64,000 nt of DNA from Acanthochlamys bracteata (lineage: Eukaryota; Streptophyta; Magnoliopsida; Pandanales; Velloziaceae): the NCBI GenBank assembly GCA_019914995.1, contig CM034132.1:3784501-3848500 (forward strand). Reading direction: 5' to 3'. The notes beneath the pieces are model-generated. The model saw nothing but the letters and a program-made list of their open reading frames with translations. It searched no databases and was not told where the DNA came from. Below, in pieces: positions 1 to 13,600 of this stretch. The stretch's first letter is position 1. Every line of letters starts with the position of its first letter. The position numbers and the translations under genes were made by a program.

Positions 1-149
1 AGTTTGTTGAGATCGATATCTCCTATGACATCGAGATCGATGGCTTCGTATGCGACCTTCTTCCTCAAGTAATAGTAGAGCAGTTCTTCATCAGTTGGGT
101 GGAATCTGAAGCCTGGAGGAACCGTCAGTTGTCCGTTTCCAAGAATCAT
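1..149 (-). CDS. NAC-domain transcription factor, SOMBRERO/BEARSKIN-like, first exon (partial)
   Basis: Reading down from an ATG at 149-147, the minus strand encodes about 49 residues that are plainly the start of a NAC domain. The NAC subdomain A signature [20 protein letters not shown] is present, followed by [19 protein letters not shown]. The YYYLRKKV and EAIDLDVI wording is typical of the SMB/BRN1/BRN2 clade, which controls root-cap maturation. The gene runs off the left edge of the window, so the rest of the DNA-binding domain and the activation domain are not visible. Only seven or eight residues precede the conserved core, the usual length in this clade, which supports the chosen start. 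Clade assignment rests on about 50 residues and is less certain than the NAC call itself. Confidence 0.9.
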   Translation of the reverse strand, partial: MILGNGQLTVPPGFRFHPTDEELLYYYLRKKVAYEAIDLDVIGDIDLNK

Positions 150-2630
150 GCTTTATGATCTTGTAACCTGCTCCAGAAGAAGAAAAGGAAAACCAAAGAT
201 CAGAAGACAGAAGAAAGAGACAGCTATACACCATGAAGTGCAACTACAACTTGAAAAAAACACCATTAACCAAAAAAAAAAAAAAAAAACGCAACAAGTA
301 AAAAGGAACAGAAAAACAAGGATAAGTAAAAAGAAAGATCATTAGATAATTCACAAAAGAAAGGGAAATCAACACTACCTCACAAGGTAGAAAAGGGAAA
401 AAACACAGTCATGATTATCATAAAGAACTAACTCAAGATCCATCAAAATAAGTAGTGTTTTTGTTAGAAAATCAAGGGATAGTGTTTCTAACAAGCAAAA
501 GAGATGACGAAAGTACTTTACACATAATTCAGAGAAGTATGGAGAAGAAATACTAGGACACAAGCAAAAGACAAACCTCAAGAACAAATTCTTTCTGAAG
601 AACACACAAGAACGCAAAAGACAAGCAAGAAAGCCAGAAGATGAGCACAGAAAGCAAGCGTTTCTGAACAAGAAGCTAAGATTATGAGAGTTATATCCAA
701 AAGCTTGTGCAATATAAAAACAAAACAATTGTGTCATTACATAGAAAACCTAACATAATAATCAACAAACAGAGAACAGTATAGGGTTAAGTTTACTGCA
801 GGGAATGAGCTATAGCTAGGTAGAAGAGATTGAAGAAGGGCCGGGCGTTGTCCTTTGAACAGGGGACCTGCCTGAAAATCGCCTTATAAGAAGTAACAAA
901 GTGCCCACAAGTGAACAAAAATGTCCACAAAGTGACAAATTGAATCCAATGCTAGAAATAATAAAGCCTCACACTAAAACAAAGAAAATTGTTTTGGAAT
1001 CCAATCAATGATGCATGGAAAAAGATAGAAAGGTTTTGTTTTCCCTTACCAGGAAACAGATAGTCAGAAGAGAAGAGGGGAATGAGGAGAAGTGATAGAC
1101 AGTCTATAGAATTAACCTGTTGATATTCTTCTTCTTTTCCATAATTTTCTATAGTATTCTGTAGTACATCTTCTAATATTCCTGATCCTTAGGCTTCTAT
1201 TCTCTGGCTTCATTCTTATTCTATTAGCTTTGATTGTCTGACATATCCCTTTTGTTTATAAGTAAATTAGCCTAGGAGACGATGAATCGAGAATTTAAAT
1301 TCTTATAGTTTTCTGACCCTAGCTAGGGTTGATGAGAAGGACGGTGCAATACTCTCCTTTTTTTCTCCGTTATATGTGTTTGACCTTTTTGCCCTCGATC
1401 TACTCTAGTTTCTAATTTGATGGAAAATTGCAATCTTTAGTAATTAATGTTCTTGAATCTTTTTTGTCAAGCTGGACTTGAGTTACACTAAACGCTAATA
1501 AAATCATAAAATTAGGGTTTGTTTATCTACAGTTCAGATTTACTTTTTTTAAATTCACTTTGAATTTTAACTTATTTCTAAATTAAAATAAATATGAAAT
1601 TTAAACTAAAATTTTTTATCAAAAACTTATTTTAAATTATAATTTTTAAACTAAAATATTATTTAAACTAACTTTTAATATAAAATAAATATAAAACTTT
1701 ATTTTTTTATCAAATTTATTTTCAACTAATAACTTATTTCCTACAAATTCATTTACCAAAAATAAATTTAATATCAAAATATACATGCTCTTAGTTGCCC
1801 TAGCTCAATCTATGTATATAGTTGATTAAATATTATAAAAGTTAAACAGAGGACCAGAAAAATATAAACTTACATACTCCTGTTACCAAAAAGAGTCCAA
1901 AAATCGGTGAAAGCCAACTTTAACTCCTTCAACTGCTTAAGGGTTCTTCACAATTGAACAACTAAACTCATTGTAATCAGTTGAAAAGTCACTTCAAATT
2001 GAGTTATGTCCAACCGGACAAAAAGAGATTTTTGAAATATTTTACAAACTTTTTTACCATAAACATATTTTAAAATTTGTTTAAATATATTTTATTTATA
2101 TATAAGAAAATATAAATAATTTTTTTATATAAATTTTTTATTTTATAAATTTAAATATTATAAAATATTTATTAAAAAATATGAAATAAAAACTTAAAAT
2201 AAAAAAATAAGCACTTGCAAATGAATCTTTAATAAGTTCTATTTTATGATCAACTAATTCAAGTTTTAGAAAATGAATTTTGGCTTAATTAGTTTAGTGT
2301 TTCTCACAATTATTCAAGTGGTAAGTAAGTAAAGGCTATCAATTTGATTTTTGCAAAATATAATTTGTAATGATGCATGGGCTCGTAAAATTTTAAAGGC
2401 GCACGTGAACCGATGATAAAATATATACGTGACTCCATCAGCTAGCGCAGAAACCAGAAAGAAAGAAAGAAAAAACAGGTATCGGAGTGAGAGAGCTGAA
2501 AGAGAGAAGCAGAAGAGGAGCTAGGAGAGCAAAAGCCTTGAAGTCCGTGGGGATCGCACGTTGGATGAATCTTACCTTCTTCTTTCCGCGTCACGGGCTT
2601 CGAGGCAACCTCGGTCCAAATAAACTACAG
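150..2630. other. Upstream region of the NAC gene, no gene seen
   Basis: This stretch precedes the NAC start codon on the minus strand. It has purine-rich simple sequence (about 160-640), very AT-rich DNA (about 1500-2220) and a GA-rich patch with GAAA repeats near 2455-2480. I see no reading frame with recognisable protein similarity. Regulatory sites are likely near the NAC start, but I cannot point to one with confidence. Confidence 0.5.
2020..2225. repeat. AT-rich dispersed repeat, copy 1
   Basis: This is a roughly 200-bp run of A/T blocks of the form TTTTGAAATATTTT ... AAATATATTTTATTT ... AAAATATGAAATAAAAA, flanked by less AT-rich DNA. The same architecture recurs at least five more times in the window. 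The copies look like degraded palindromic MITEs with no coding content. AT-rich DNA resembles itself by chance, so the family link is moderate. Confidence 0.4.
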
Positions 2631-5600
2631 TAATTTTCATCCTTTATTGCTGCTGACCATACGAAGGGATTCCTACGCTACCTTTAATTATTTATTAATT
2701 AAATTCAAAGTTAACACCTAACCTCCTGGTCAAACACGGAGACGTAATGAAATGACAAAAACTTTAACGACCACAGAGCCATGAATTATAACCAAAATCT
2801 TATAGTTAGTATTCGTAACTTATAATACTTCCATCAGTAAGAAAGAAGAACATAGTTGATCATGAGCTCGATGTCTAGCTAATGATATAGAGTGAAGGTG
2901 AACCCAATAATAAAAGCTGCAGCTAGCTAGCTCTGTTGAGGATTTTCAATTAAGCTTTAAGTACTACTATTCATGGGGGAAGTTTAATTTAAATATAATT
3001 CCCCGTCTTTCGCCTACATTTCTGTGCTTTGTCCCTTCTTCTGTTTTGGATCCATTCTAGGAATTAGACAACGTTGTTTCCCCTTCCTCTCCCCCTTCTT
3101 TACTTTTTACATTTATCCACATTGTCCTCTAATTACTGTCCCACAAACAAATAACATGCATTACTTGCTCAAATTATTTTAAAACATCTGCCCAATTTTC
3201 TACGTACATACGTACATGTACGCAGGATTACAAGAAAAAAAAAGATAAACTCGCTAGCAGCACATCCGCATTTTAAGTTAATTTAACCAAAGTGTCATTT
3301 GAGCAGATAGAACCAAAATTAATTAAGACCTATATATATATATATGATTGCCTTTTTTTGTCTTTGGGTAACTCTTCAATACTAGAGATCGTACTCTTAT
3401 TAGCATCCACATCTTGAGCATATCTATCTGAATAAATTGTCTTTGGTTGTAAGAAGAAATTACTCAGAGGATTGCATGCTTACTCTTACGTCCTTATGTT
3501 TTGCCCCATGTAGCAGTTTTTAGATTTCAAGCACCATACTGAGCATACAGTAGGGTTATTAATTTTGTTAACAAATCATAAGAAACTTGCATGCAAAGGA
3601 AGTACGTCATTTGCTTAAAAACACTTCTATATAACACGTTCTACTATGTACAATAACACAATTAAGACTAACCTAGATCTTAAAACATTCAATGAATTAA
3701 TCAAGCTATCTATTGTTATTGAACTATAGTATATATCAGCAACAGCAAGGACTGCAATGTGTTCATCAATGTAGCTCATTTATCTACAATTTCAGGTTCC
3801 TTAAATGTAACCTCTAAAATCTCATCATTTCTCTTCTAATTAAAACATGGATGGCTTATAGCTTTAATTTGTTTGCATTACTTTTACGCATCGAACATTA
3901 TTGGTTTCAATGATCGAGGAGCTAGCATCATGCAATTTCTTTGCGTTGAAGTAGTGAAATATTGTAATGAGTCTGCATGTGTTCCTAGAGCAAGGAACCC
4001 AGTGTAGGGAATTTCTCATGAACATACCAGAAAACGTACTAAGTTTTGATATCCTTGATTTTATTTGATACAAAGTTATAGTTTTCCAGTGGGGATGTCG
4101 AAGGGCTGGGTCAGCCCAGCCCGATCTGTGAACCTGGTCTTTGAGGGCCATGCTACAGTTTAAAGTTTAAAACTGATTTACTTAAAAAAGCCTATATAAA
4201 GCAATAGGTCTGTAGTATTATCGATATACATAATTTACGTTTTGTTACTTATATGTAAAATTATCAACCATTTTATCATTTAACAAATAATTTATATGTT
4301 TTATTATTTAAAATGTAAGCTTTTTATTATAAGACCTTAGATCTCATGTTTGAAACTTTGAACGTATAAATTAATATAAAGTGAACAAATATCACTGTTT
4401 TTTTGCACAAAAACTACTTCTCTTCTACTAAGAAATTATTTATATTAACTTTTCATTACAAAAAAATATAAGAAATTATTTCCAACTTATATTTTCAACA
4501 CAAAAAAAACACATTATGTTTAAAAATACTATTTTTAACCACTCACTTATTGAAAACTCAATTCTAAAATAAAAAACAAAACGCAGCCTGTAAAGCCCAC
4601 TGTGCCCGGTACGGGTCGTAGTTACGACCCGTTTAGATCTAAGGGCAGGGTAAGGGTTTCGGTGAGCCTGCACATGACCGGGGCCTTTGACAGCTCTACA
4701 GCGTAGAAATTGCCAACAAGGGAAGAAATTACTTAAAATAAGAAATTAACAATCAATCTGCATACAATAATGTACATGTGAAGAAATCCTTACAAAGTCG
4801 AGAACGACTATATTTGCACATAGATATATTCTTCCAGTTTGGTACTTTTTAGCTGCTAGATGTTTCTTCTAGGTGACAATGTTTCTGAGCTAAAACATTG
4901 AGATCACAGGTAAAGTTACAGCGCAAATGTGTAAATAACTTAATGAAGGAGCGAAGACGAAGAGCACCTTGATCTTTGGTCATGACGAATGAGATCTCCG
5001 TCAACGAAATCCTCGTGATGACCATCGGGATGAAGAAGTTCACTTCAGGAACCTCGCTGTTGCTGGAGTCACTATTGTTGAAGCCTTTTTACTGCTGGAC
5101 ATCGGTAGAGAGAGTTACCAAACTATTGCGCTAACGTGATTATATATATTCGGTGTTTTGGTTGTTTTGCATTTGAATATGGTTGCAGTTTCAGATACAT
5201 ACTAATTTTCTCTTATTCATCAATAGCAAAATTTACCTTCACTGACTATTCGAGGTTAAGATAGTTCAGTTTGAGTTTGTACATAGGTTCTAGCTATCGC
5301 AGCAAATCAAATTTGTCCACATCAACGTTGAATCGGTATAAAAAGTTTTTCGCCTAAATAGACAAGGACTCGAATTAATCGGCATCAACTTTCGCGAATT
5401 ACTTGTGGACTTTATACATCCTCAATATTTCAAGTTTTGAAGAGTCCAGCGATCCGAAAACCACAACTGAAACACATGAAACTCATGCACATAAATGTAC
5501 ATGATTCAACATTTCATTTATGTTAATCTCAGTTGGTCAAAAGAAAGATAGGATAAGCTGGCAAAGGTCCCATTTCGTGAAAGAACTTAAAAGGGAAATT

Positions 5601-6934
5601 GTGAATTATTTGTTGGCTATGTTTTCTAGACATGAATCAAATTCATGTTACAGTTGCTAGCCTTCACTTTTGTGCACCTTTTCTAGCTCGTTCTGTTTCA
5701 TCTGTCCAATTTCTACTTTGACTTTCTGATTGGATTTTTGGATTTCATACTGCAGACATGAATTTATGATTATTCAAAGATTTGCCCTTTTCTCGGTTAT
5801 TCGTAGTAAAACGTAATGGTGGGAGTCTTAAATCCCATGAGATTGAGAATGGATAAAATTGACTACGTACGTAGTCACTCAAGGTTAACGAAAATACCAA
5901 AAGATTCTTTTTTTTTTGGGCATAATTAAAAGATAGTAATTAATAGTTTTGCGACAAGGTATCTGCTTACAAGATCCCAACAATACTAGCAAAACTTACT
6001 TTCGACTATCTTGTTTAACAAAAATATAATTATTGATGATCACTTTGATTATGAAGCAGTAATAATGGGTCTGTATATATATTTTCCACATCCTGTAGGG
6101 CTTTATATATGGCCTGCCTTTTGATATCAGCCATCAACCACTGTCATTCAGTGTAACATATTTCTGAATTACAAATATGTCCCAGAACACACTCAGTTCT
6201 CATGACAAAATGGGACCATTGCCAGCTTAATCTGTGCTTTCTTCTTTTGACTCAGCTGCCGTCTTTGCTGTTCGACTACAGCTCTCAACAGATACAACAA
6301 AAACAGAGAGCATATTCAGTATCCAGAAAGATATGATGGCAATCAGGCAAAGGCAAACAGCCCCCACAATGCATCACAGGAAAATTAACAAAGCAGAGCC
6401 GATACGTGGGGCTGGTAAGATCAAGAAGATTGAAGAGCAAGAGTTTTCTTTCTTGTTCAACTTCGAAAAAGAAGGTAGGAAACAAACTGACAAAAGAATG
6501 GCCAACGTTATGATTTATGATAAACATCAAACACCGTCTAGTGAGAAAAGGATTGTATTAGTTGCAGTGAGGTGATTGCAAACAAATTCATAATAATGCC
6601 ACTAAATGCCCAGAAAAAGACTGTTGTTCATGAGTCACTACAAGAAATGTATGCAAGCCTTCTGTCTATTGTATGAAAAGGAGCATCAGCATTATATAAG
6701 CAGCCCGCTTTCCTCTTTGGAATTGTCAAAAATAAAGGGAAAACAGAATCACCATTATGTTTATGGTAATGTTTGTACAATCTAAATGTCTAATGAACAA
6801 TGAAATATAGATAAAAATGACACCACGCAAGATTTATGAAAGAAGTAAATTGAAATATGTATTGGCAAAGTATGTAAGTAACTATCAAGGAATGTGAAAG
6901 AATTTAGATCTTATCTCTCTTGCTGTTGCTCAAG
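2631..6934. other. Intergenic region, no gene recognised
   Basis: No reading frame here resembles a known protein. Two GC-richer islets stand out from the AT-rich background, at about 4088-4150 and 4580-4690; each contains short inverted repeats (for example a 9-bp arm pair at 4611-4630) and may be worn transposon ends. On the minus strand, about 6235-6370 encodes a short hydrophobic stretch followed by a charged tail, but an in-frame stop lies just upstream and no acceptor site is evident, so I do not call a gene. Confidence 0.45.
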
Positions 6935-7320
6935 CTCTTTTACTTATGGATCACGCTAAAAGTCGTGCAGCCATTTGCTCCTGCTCTATCCTTCAAGGTT
7001 TTGCTTGTGAATCAGTCCAGAACTCGAGCAGCAACCTACTCCTTCTCTGTCTTTAGATTATACTTATAAATCAGAATAGATACTCCTTGCAGTTTACTCG
7101 TTCTTCATAGTAACCTCTTTTACTTATGAACCAGGCTGAACTGCGGGCAGCAATTTGCTCTGTCCCTGTTCAAGCTTCTACTTATGAATCAGGATGGGAC
7201 ATAAATGGCAACTCACTCTTGTTGGGCTCTATAGCTTTCTGCTTACTAATAGGGCTGGAAGTTGTTCAGCAATTTCACTTGCTCTGGCTTAATCTTTCTA
7301 CATATCAATCAGGTTAAACC
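6935..7320. repeat. Minisatellite, seven degenerate units of about 60 bp
   Basis: The motif ACTTATGAATCAGG and variants recurs at 6942, 7003, 7062, 7122, 7180, 7241 and 7300, a period of 58-61 bp. The bases between also align (GGCAGCAATTTGCTC and variants). Units differ from one another by many substitutions and small gaps, so the array is old. It ends about 20 bp from the stop codon of the TTL gene and therefore lies in that gene's 3' UTR or directly behind it. Confidence 0.8.
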
Positions 7321-7342
7321 TGAGTCACAGCCACTCCTCTTG

Positions 7343-10300
7343 CTAGAGACCGTAATGTCTTACTGAATTCTCTAGTAGTTGTTGGCTGGGACAGATCATC
7401 TCCTTCACCTTCAACCCATTTTTATATATTTTAAATGTGGGCACTATCCTCACATTCTCTGCTTTAGCAATGGCTGGGACCTCATTCACATCCACCTTAT
7501 TCATATGTATGAAGAAATTAGCACGGAGAAAAAAAATGTTATGCAGCGCATTGATCAATAAAAATATCAAGCTCATAAATTTACCTTCAGGAAACTCACT
7601 AACGGGTATCTTTCACAAAGCCCATCCACAAAGGATGCTATCTCAACACATTGATGATTAAATGCAGCTATGAATTGGACAACAGATACACCTGAAAAGT
7701 AGCTGCATCAGGATATTGATTTCACCATTATAATGCAATGTCACAGCACAAAAACTGCAAAATGAGACATTTTACCTGGCAGGGATATTGACTCGTGAAA
7801 CTGCTCCAAGCCTGTGATCTTTTCAACCTCACCACCAAATTTCATATTGGAAACCTCCTCACCACGAGACGTCTTTAGTGCCACTTGGGCATGAAATAAA
7901 GCTTCTGCAATGTGCGTGTCAGTAGGTAGTTCCTTCTGCAAGGCCTCGTAATCTTGAACTGCTTCAGCCCAACGCTCCAGCTAAGAACAAAAGGAAGAGA
8001 AAAGAATAACTACGAATTGCAGAATGACATCAAAGTAAAAGAGATAACTACTCACTCCAGATTAACAGTCACCTTGCAGTAGGATGCAGCCCGTCTAAGA
8101 AGAGCCTTGGTGTAGTTGGGCTTGATCCTAAGTGCCTGGTTACAATCATCAACAGATCTTTCCCACTGTTCAAGCTTTGATCTGCAAGCTGCTCTATTGC
8201 AAAGGAGCACCGGATTGGATTGGTCATACTTAAGTCCATCTGCATAAGCCAAGCATGCCTCCTCAAAATTTCTCGCACTGAATAGCTCATTTCCTCGTTC
8301 TCGAGCTCTGGCAACTGATTTCACACGATTCAATATCCTTGTAATTTCTGCACTACCTGGATCCACTTTTCGAGCTTTCTCAGCAGCCTTTGCTGCATTG
8401 TCAAACCTGCAAAAAAACACAAATCCATATTAATATTGAAAAGCTTTTCCAGTCTTTTTCTCAGAAATGCAAATTATCTCACCTTCCGAGTGCCATGTCA
8501 ATCTGTGCATGGACAATGTTGATATATGAACTCAAAAGCATTCCTAACGACATGGTATCTGAATTGCATGGATAGGAGGCATCAAGCTTGAATGCATGCG
8601 CCAACGCCAAATCAGCTTCATCAAGCTGATTTAGATGCAGAAGTGCTTCTGCCTTCAATGCACTGAGCTGCAAAAGCTAACTGATAAGATATGCAAATAA
8701 TTTTCCCGAAAATACAAATCAGAAAACGAATACTACATCTTAAAATTGATATACCAATGGCGAGGAATCAACACCATAGACTATGGCAGCTTCACTTTCC
8801 CTCAAGACACTCCTCCAATCTCCAGTCTTCCGTGCCTCAACACATCTAACTAGATTTCGCTCCAATGTTTGTATCTTCTGCAAGTCAACCGGCTCTGGCT
8901 GTGGGCTTGCTAGGAAGAGGTGCTTCCGAGCACTCTCAACCTGACCTAATCTGTAGTGCAAGTTCAAACCACAAAATCCAAACCTTACCGTTATGAACAA
9001 ATAGTTTGTGAGAATACCAACAGAACCTAGTAAGTATATGATGCTGTCCAAAGCTAAACATGAAAATGGGTAACGGATGCAATATCAAAATACTTTTCTT
9101 CTTTCAATTCCCTTAGAACTGCAACGGGATCAGTATTGATAGGAGTAAGTACCTCAAACAATGCAGTTTAAAAAATCTATACCCTAACCAATCCTCCACT
9201 AGTTTAACAGCTTTGAAATTGTAGAAGTGCCAATTTCAATTTGCATTTGCATAGTACTCAGTAATTCTCTAACTAATTCATGAACAATATTTTTGGCAAT
9301 ACTCAGAAAATTTGCTGTCCTACTAATAGAGACTAGATTAACCAAACAATCAGTTGGCTTAGGGAAATGCTATTGCATTGTATTTTGTTTGTCAAAAAAG
9401 AGTGACTCGACATCAACAATTCCTAATCTCATTGCAGTCAAAATGTAAGCAGAATCAAGAGATGAAAATTAGGTACATATAGAATAATGCTTTACATTGT
9501 ATCTCAATAGTACATTTGAGAAACAAACTTCAAGGGTTTCAACTCAAATCTGAGAGAACTACATTATTCAGCTATTAACCTTTTCCTGTAAGTCGAATTT
9601 TTCTTATTCACAAATACAGAATTTGACAGAATTCCACAGGACACCCAAGAATCCAGCACAATAGTAATGCTTTTGAACCAGATCCAAATCAACTATCGCT
9701 GTAAACTTCCACAAGACCACAAGTGACCGAATCAATTCACAGCACATTTTGTTCTACCAAAGAAAAAAAAAATAAAAGAAAGAGAGTCGGTAAGTATGCA
9801 TCCACGAGTAGCTCTAACATATACCTGAAATGAAGCAAAGCAAGACGGTGGTGTGCACGGCCGTAGGCCGGATCCAGGCGGACTGCCTCCTCGCATTCCT
9901 TCACCGCTTCAGTAATCCTTTTCATCCCAATAAGCGCCGCGGCGCGATTGCTCCTGTAGGCCGCATTCTCCGGGCACAAAGCAATTGCCTTGTCATACAA
10001 CCGTAACGCTTCCGCAAACTGCCCTCTTCTATATAGCTCGTTTCCAACCCGCTTCAACTCTTCCGGGTCACCACCCCCCATCGCCCTCTTCACAGCCACC
10101 ACGTCACCATTTTCGGCGCAATTCTTAGTAGTCATTCCGTTTCCCCGCATCACACTACCATGGCCATAGTTACCGGATCCGGTGCCAAGCACATCAGCAC
10201 GCATTGAGCTCCGTGCAGGCGACGCAACGTTGGCGGGCTTGGGAAATTTCCCAGAGGGACAAATATTTCCAGCAGGGAGATGATTCGTGGCCGGCGAGCA

Positions 10301-10672
10301 AGCAGAAAACCCAGGCCCACCGGAAAAAATCAACGGTCCAGAACCAGACCGACGGTGACCAGGACGCGGCGGAGCATCACCGGAGTGATTATTAGTTCGA
10401 TGATTATAAACACCTGCATCAGATTTCCTCGAAGCAATCGAAACAGTAGGAGCAGAATAATAATAAGAAGAAGAAGAAGAATTGTTCTTCGCTGAAGCAG
10501 TTGAACCAGAAGAGCTTGAACTGCTTGTAGCAGCAGAAGCAGGCCGTGAACGAAGTGGAGAGACCGGTGAGTCCAAATCGAGAACAGGCTTCGTATCGGG
10601 CTTGTCGAACTCACCGGAATGCGGCAGTGTTGATCCTAACCGGCTCGCCAACGTGTCGAACGGGTGCGACAT
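7343..10672 (-). CDS. TTL1: TPR repeat-containing thioredoxin-like protein, TTL1/TTL3-type
   Basis: The family consists of plant cytosolic scaffold proteins implicated in osmotic-stress tolerance, ABA response and brassinosteroid signalling. Seven exons read in frame: 10672-9825, 8950-8755, 8667-8483, 8406-8073, 7980-7776, 7691-7585 and 7495-7343, giving 675 residues (Arabidopsis TTL1 is about 699). The N-terminal 200 residues are Ser/Pro/Gly-rich and probably disordered, with a poly-Ser tract from GAA/GAG-type repeats on the plus strand. TPR units lie at about residues 200-285 ([20 protein letters not shown]) and 425-545 ([20 protein letters not shown]). A thioredoxin fold ends the protein at about 585-675. 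Its active-site region reads NHQCVEI, so the redox CxxC is absent, as is usual in TTLs. The last acceptor (ATAAG) is weak but keeps the frame. Which of the TTL1-TTL4 paralogues it matches is inferred partly from neighbours. Confidence 0.93.
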
Positions 10673-13600
10673 TGTTGTTGTTGTCTCAATTGAAACACGC
10701 AGTTAAGAAACAGCTTTTTGAAGAGAAGAAGAAGATGGGAATCTCGTGAAATAGAAAGGAAGAAGCAAGGAATGAATGCGAGCGGGGTTTTCCTGGGTAG
10801 ATGTAGATGATCTACAGTAAAACACAAGCTATAAGAAAAAAGAAGAGAAAGAAGAAAGCCATGCTGCAGACAAATGAAATATATAGACAAAGTAAACAAT
10901 TACACAGAAGTCAGTTGCAGTACTAGTTACACACTTAACACAACAGTCTTTGGTTTCACACAGTTTCTTTCTTTCTTTTGTTTTTTCTTTTTTCTTTTCT
11001 TTTGGTAATAGTAATTAATTAACATTCAATTTTTTCTAATCAACGTAATCTATCGCGTGGACCGGAGGCATTACGATTTACAATGCTTATAATTGGGCTG
11101 GGGGCTTTCTGTTTTGCACCATTTATCACTCTCTACATTATACTAAACAGCAAACATTGATACTGTCCAGTGAAACGCCGAAGCACGGAAGATTTTGATA
11201 TCGAAATGGTGTTATCCGTGCATTGCATGGCTATTTGGAACCATGAGGTTTGCGCTGATCCCGTGACGACACGGACCAACGCGGACTCACGGAAGCCCAG
11301 AAGTCTGCGGGTATAAAGTTGATACGTAAAAGACGAAATTACCATCAATTTCAGTGGAAAGTTTACGGTGTTTTATTGGAGCAATTCCGTTCTTTGTCAA
11401 AAGCTTGGAGGGTACGATCGGAAAATGGAGTGAATTGGAAGATACAGGCACAGCTGGCCATGTGCACGGTGCGTTGCCAGCTGGGACAATGAAGGAACCC
11501 AAAGCTCTCCAGCTAAGCAAGCGCCGTTTCATATATGTTAGCAGCGGTACATTGCAGTTTACAAGAATGTATATAATTTTGTTTTTTCTTTTAGTTAAGC
11601 GTTTAACGACATTCCATTTTCATTTCATTTGATAAAAATGAACGGATGGTGTGAAATTGAAGGTACACTACTCTTCCAGATTTTACATATATAATTGCTA
11701 TTTTTTATAAAAACACTTGGAAATATTTGGTTCTATTATTTATGTATTTTATTCTAATTTTTTGTATATATATTTTAATAGATGTTTATAATTATAAAAT
11801 TTATTTTTAAATAATTTTTATTAGTATAAAACTAATTTTTTCAAAAAAAATCTTTTATTTAAGTTTTTTTTAAAACACTTCTAAATTTCAACTGAAATTT
11901 ATCTTTATAAATATATAAATAACTTATTAGTTCGCAAGAGGCAAATGAATTCTCCGTTTAACAATACCTTGACATATAAAACTACCTACTAACATGATTT
12001 ACACCAATTGGGATTAAGAATAATGATTATTCTGACCTATGCTCATAATTTTCCAATTAAGTATCAAACAAATTACCCGTTTCGATCATAAGTGAAAAAT
12101 GAATCAATACTTATGCGCTGGCTGCTCGATATTGTTCGGACGGTTGCTTAATACGAAAAAGTTTAAAGCAACAAAATATATAAGAATTTATGATATTTCA
12201 GAAGATAATTCTTTTTTATTAATTACAATAATATGGATGTCTTTAACTATGTAACTATGTAAGGGTATAAATGAATATCTAATTTATGCAAAATTGAAGT
12301 AGTACTTAATTAACTTGGATTGTCTAGCATTACTGCATTTAACCTCGAACTTTTCTGCGGCATCTTCGTATAATCTTTTTTACAAGTTTTCTTTCCTAGA
12401 AACATTTTGATGACTCCAGCTAGATTTATCCGCTCAAGGTCCATTTTAAAAGAAGAAAAAAAAAGCGTAAAGCTTCTACAACATGCTCTAGATTGACAAG
12501 TGTCCATTCTCTTAACTGTATATAATAATAATGTGGTTTTCAGTTTTAGTTTAGAAGGCTTACCAATTTAAAATATATAAGCTGGATTCTCTAGACATAA
12601 GCCACCCATAGCTTAAGGTTCCTAGATCAGAATTTTCATAATCAAAAGCTGTTTGCAGATTATAAACATATCACAAAAGCATAGGCCAAGTTGCTATATA
12701 AAGCTCAACAAAATCATTACATGTTGGACCATCTTATAATCTTCATATTGATAGCTGTCAAAAAATGTTAAGACTATGACAAAATGAATGATTAAGGCAT
12801 TAAACGATTCAATGGTCAAGCTTCTACCGCCAACTTTAAACTTAAGCAGTCGTCTCAAAATCTTCTTGCTAAACATGTTTAAGAGTGTGATTTCGGTAAA
12901 CTTGTAGCTGCACATAAAGCTAAAGAAAACAAACAAGGTGGAGATTAAGGCCTTAAACAAGTAGGATCAATGATACGCATGATCAACTTATTCTCTATTA
13001 AGTCCATTAGCTTATTAGCTGCTGCTCGCTAAGAACAGATAAGACTCAAATGGGTTTTTCAGATTTTAAATAACTAGGCATGCGTGTCTCTGTCACAACT
13101 TTGGATCCCGGTATTACATGGGACCATTAATTGGAGGAAGAAGCATGTAACATAATCTCACTACTAATACATGAGCAAATGTTTTCATCTAAGGCATTGA
13201 TCTACTGAATCAAGAAACAACACCGCAATAATAATAATGACAAGCAGGGAAGGAAATGAATAGCGTGCTTGAAGTTGGACAGCATGCATCAACGACTGCT
13301 GTTTTCCAGATAGAACTGTGAAGCTTTTATTGCTTCTGTTATAATGAGTTGGACTGCAGACATTATTTTCCTTCAAAGACTGCTACAACTGCTGAGATCC
13401 AACGGCCATGAACAATGTTAAGCTATTCACTGTTGTAACAAGCAGTGTAATATCTATGATAAGGAATCACTGGACTAAATTTATGAATATTCCTTGGCCT
13501 TATGTATATAACTCATCAGTAGCATCAGATGAAACATCAAGCTACTGAAAGTAACAACTGCAATTAAAAATGAACCTATTAATCAATAATGGAGACTCAG

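Noticed and set aside
375-737. 120-codon minus-strand frame with hydrophobic residues
   Set aside because: It is a complement of purine-rich simple sequence upstream of the NAC gene; no family similarity and no start or splice context.
2400-2970. Possible miRNA gene near the NAC locus
   Set aside because: I looked for mature sequences of the common conserved miRNA families (such as miR156, miR159, miR160, miR164, miR166, miR167, miR171 and miR390) here and elsewhere and recognised none.
4849-5043. Minus-strand frame reading NFFIPMVITRISLTEISFVM
   Set aside because: It looks protein-like and a donor-like CAAG|GTGC follows, but stops lie just upstream and I found no matching exon or family.
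6234-6575. 113-codon plus-strand frame and an overlapping minus-strand frame
   Set aside because: Neither resembles a known protein. The hydrophobic minus-strand segment near 6250-6370 has an upstream stop and no acceptor.
10280-10749. Several frames overlapping TTL exon 1 on both strands
   Set aside because: These are shadows of the real exon, produced by its low-complexity Ser codons.
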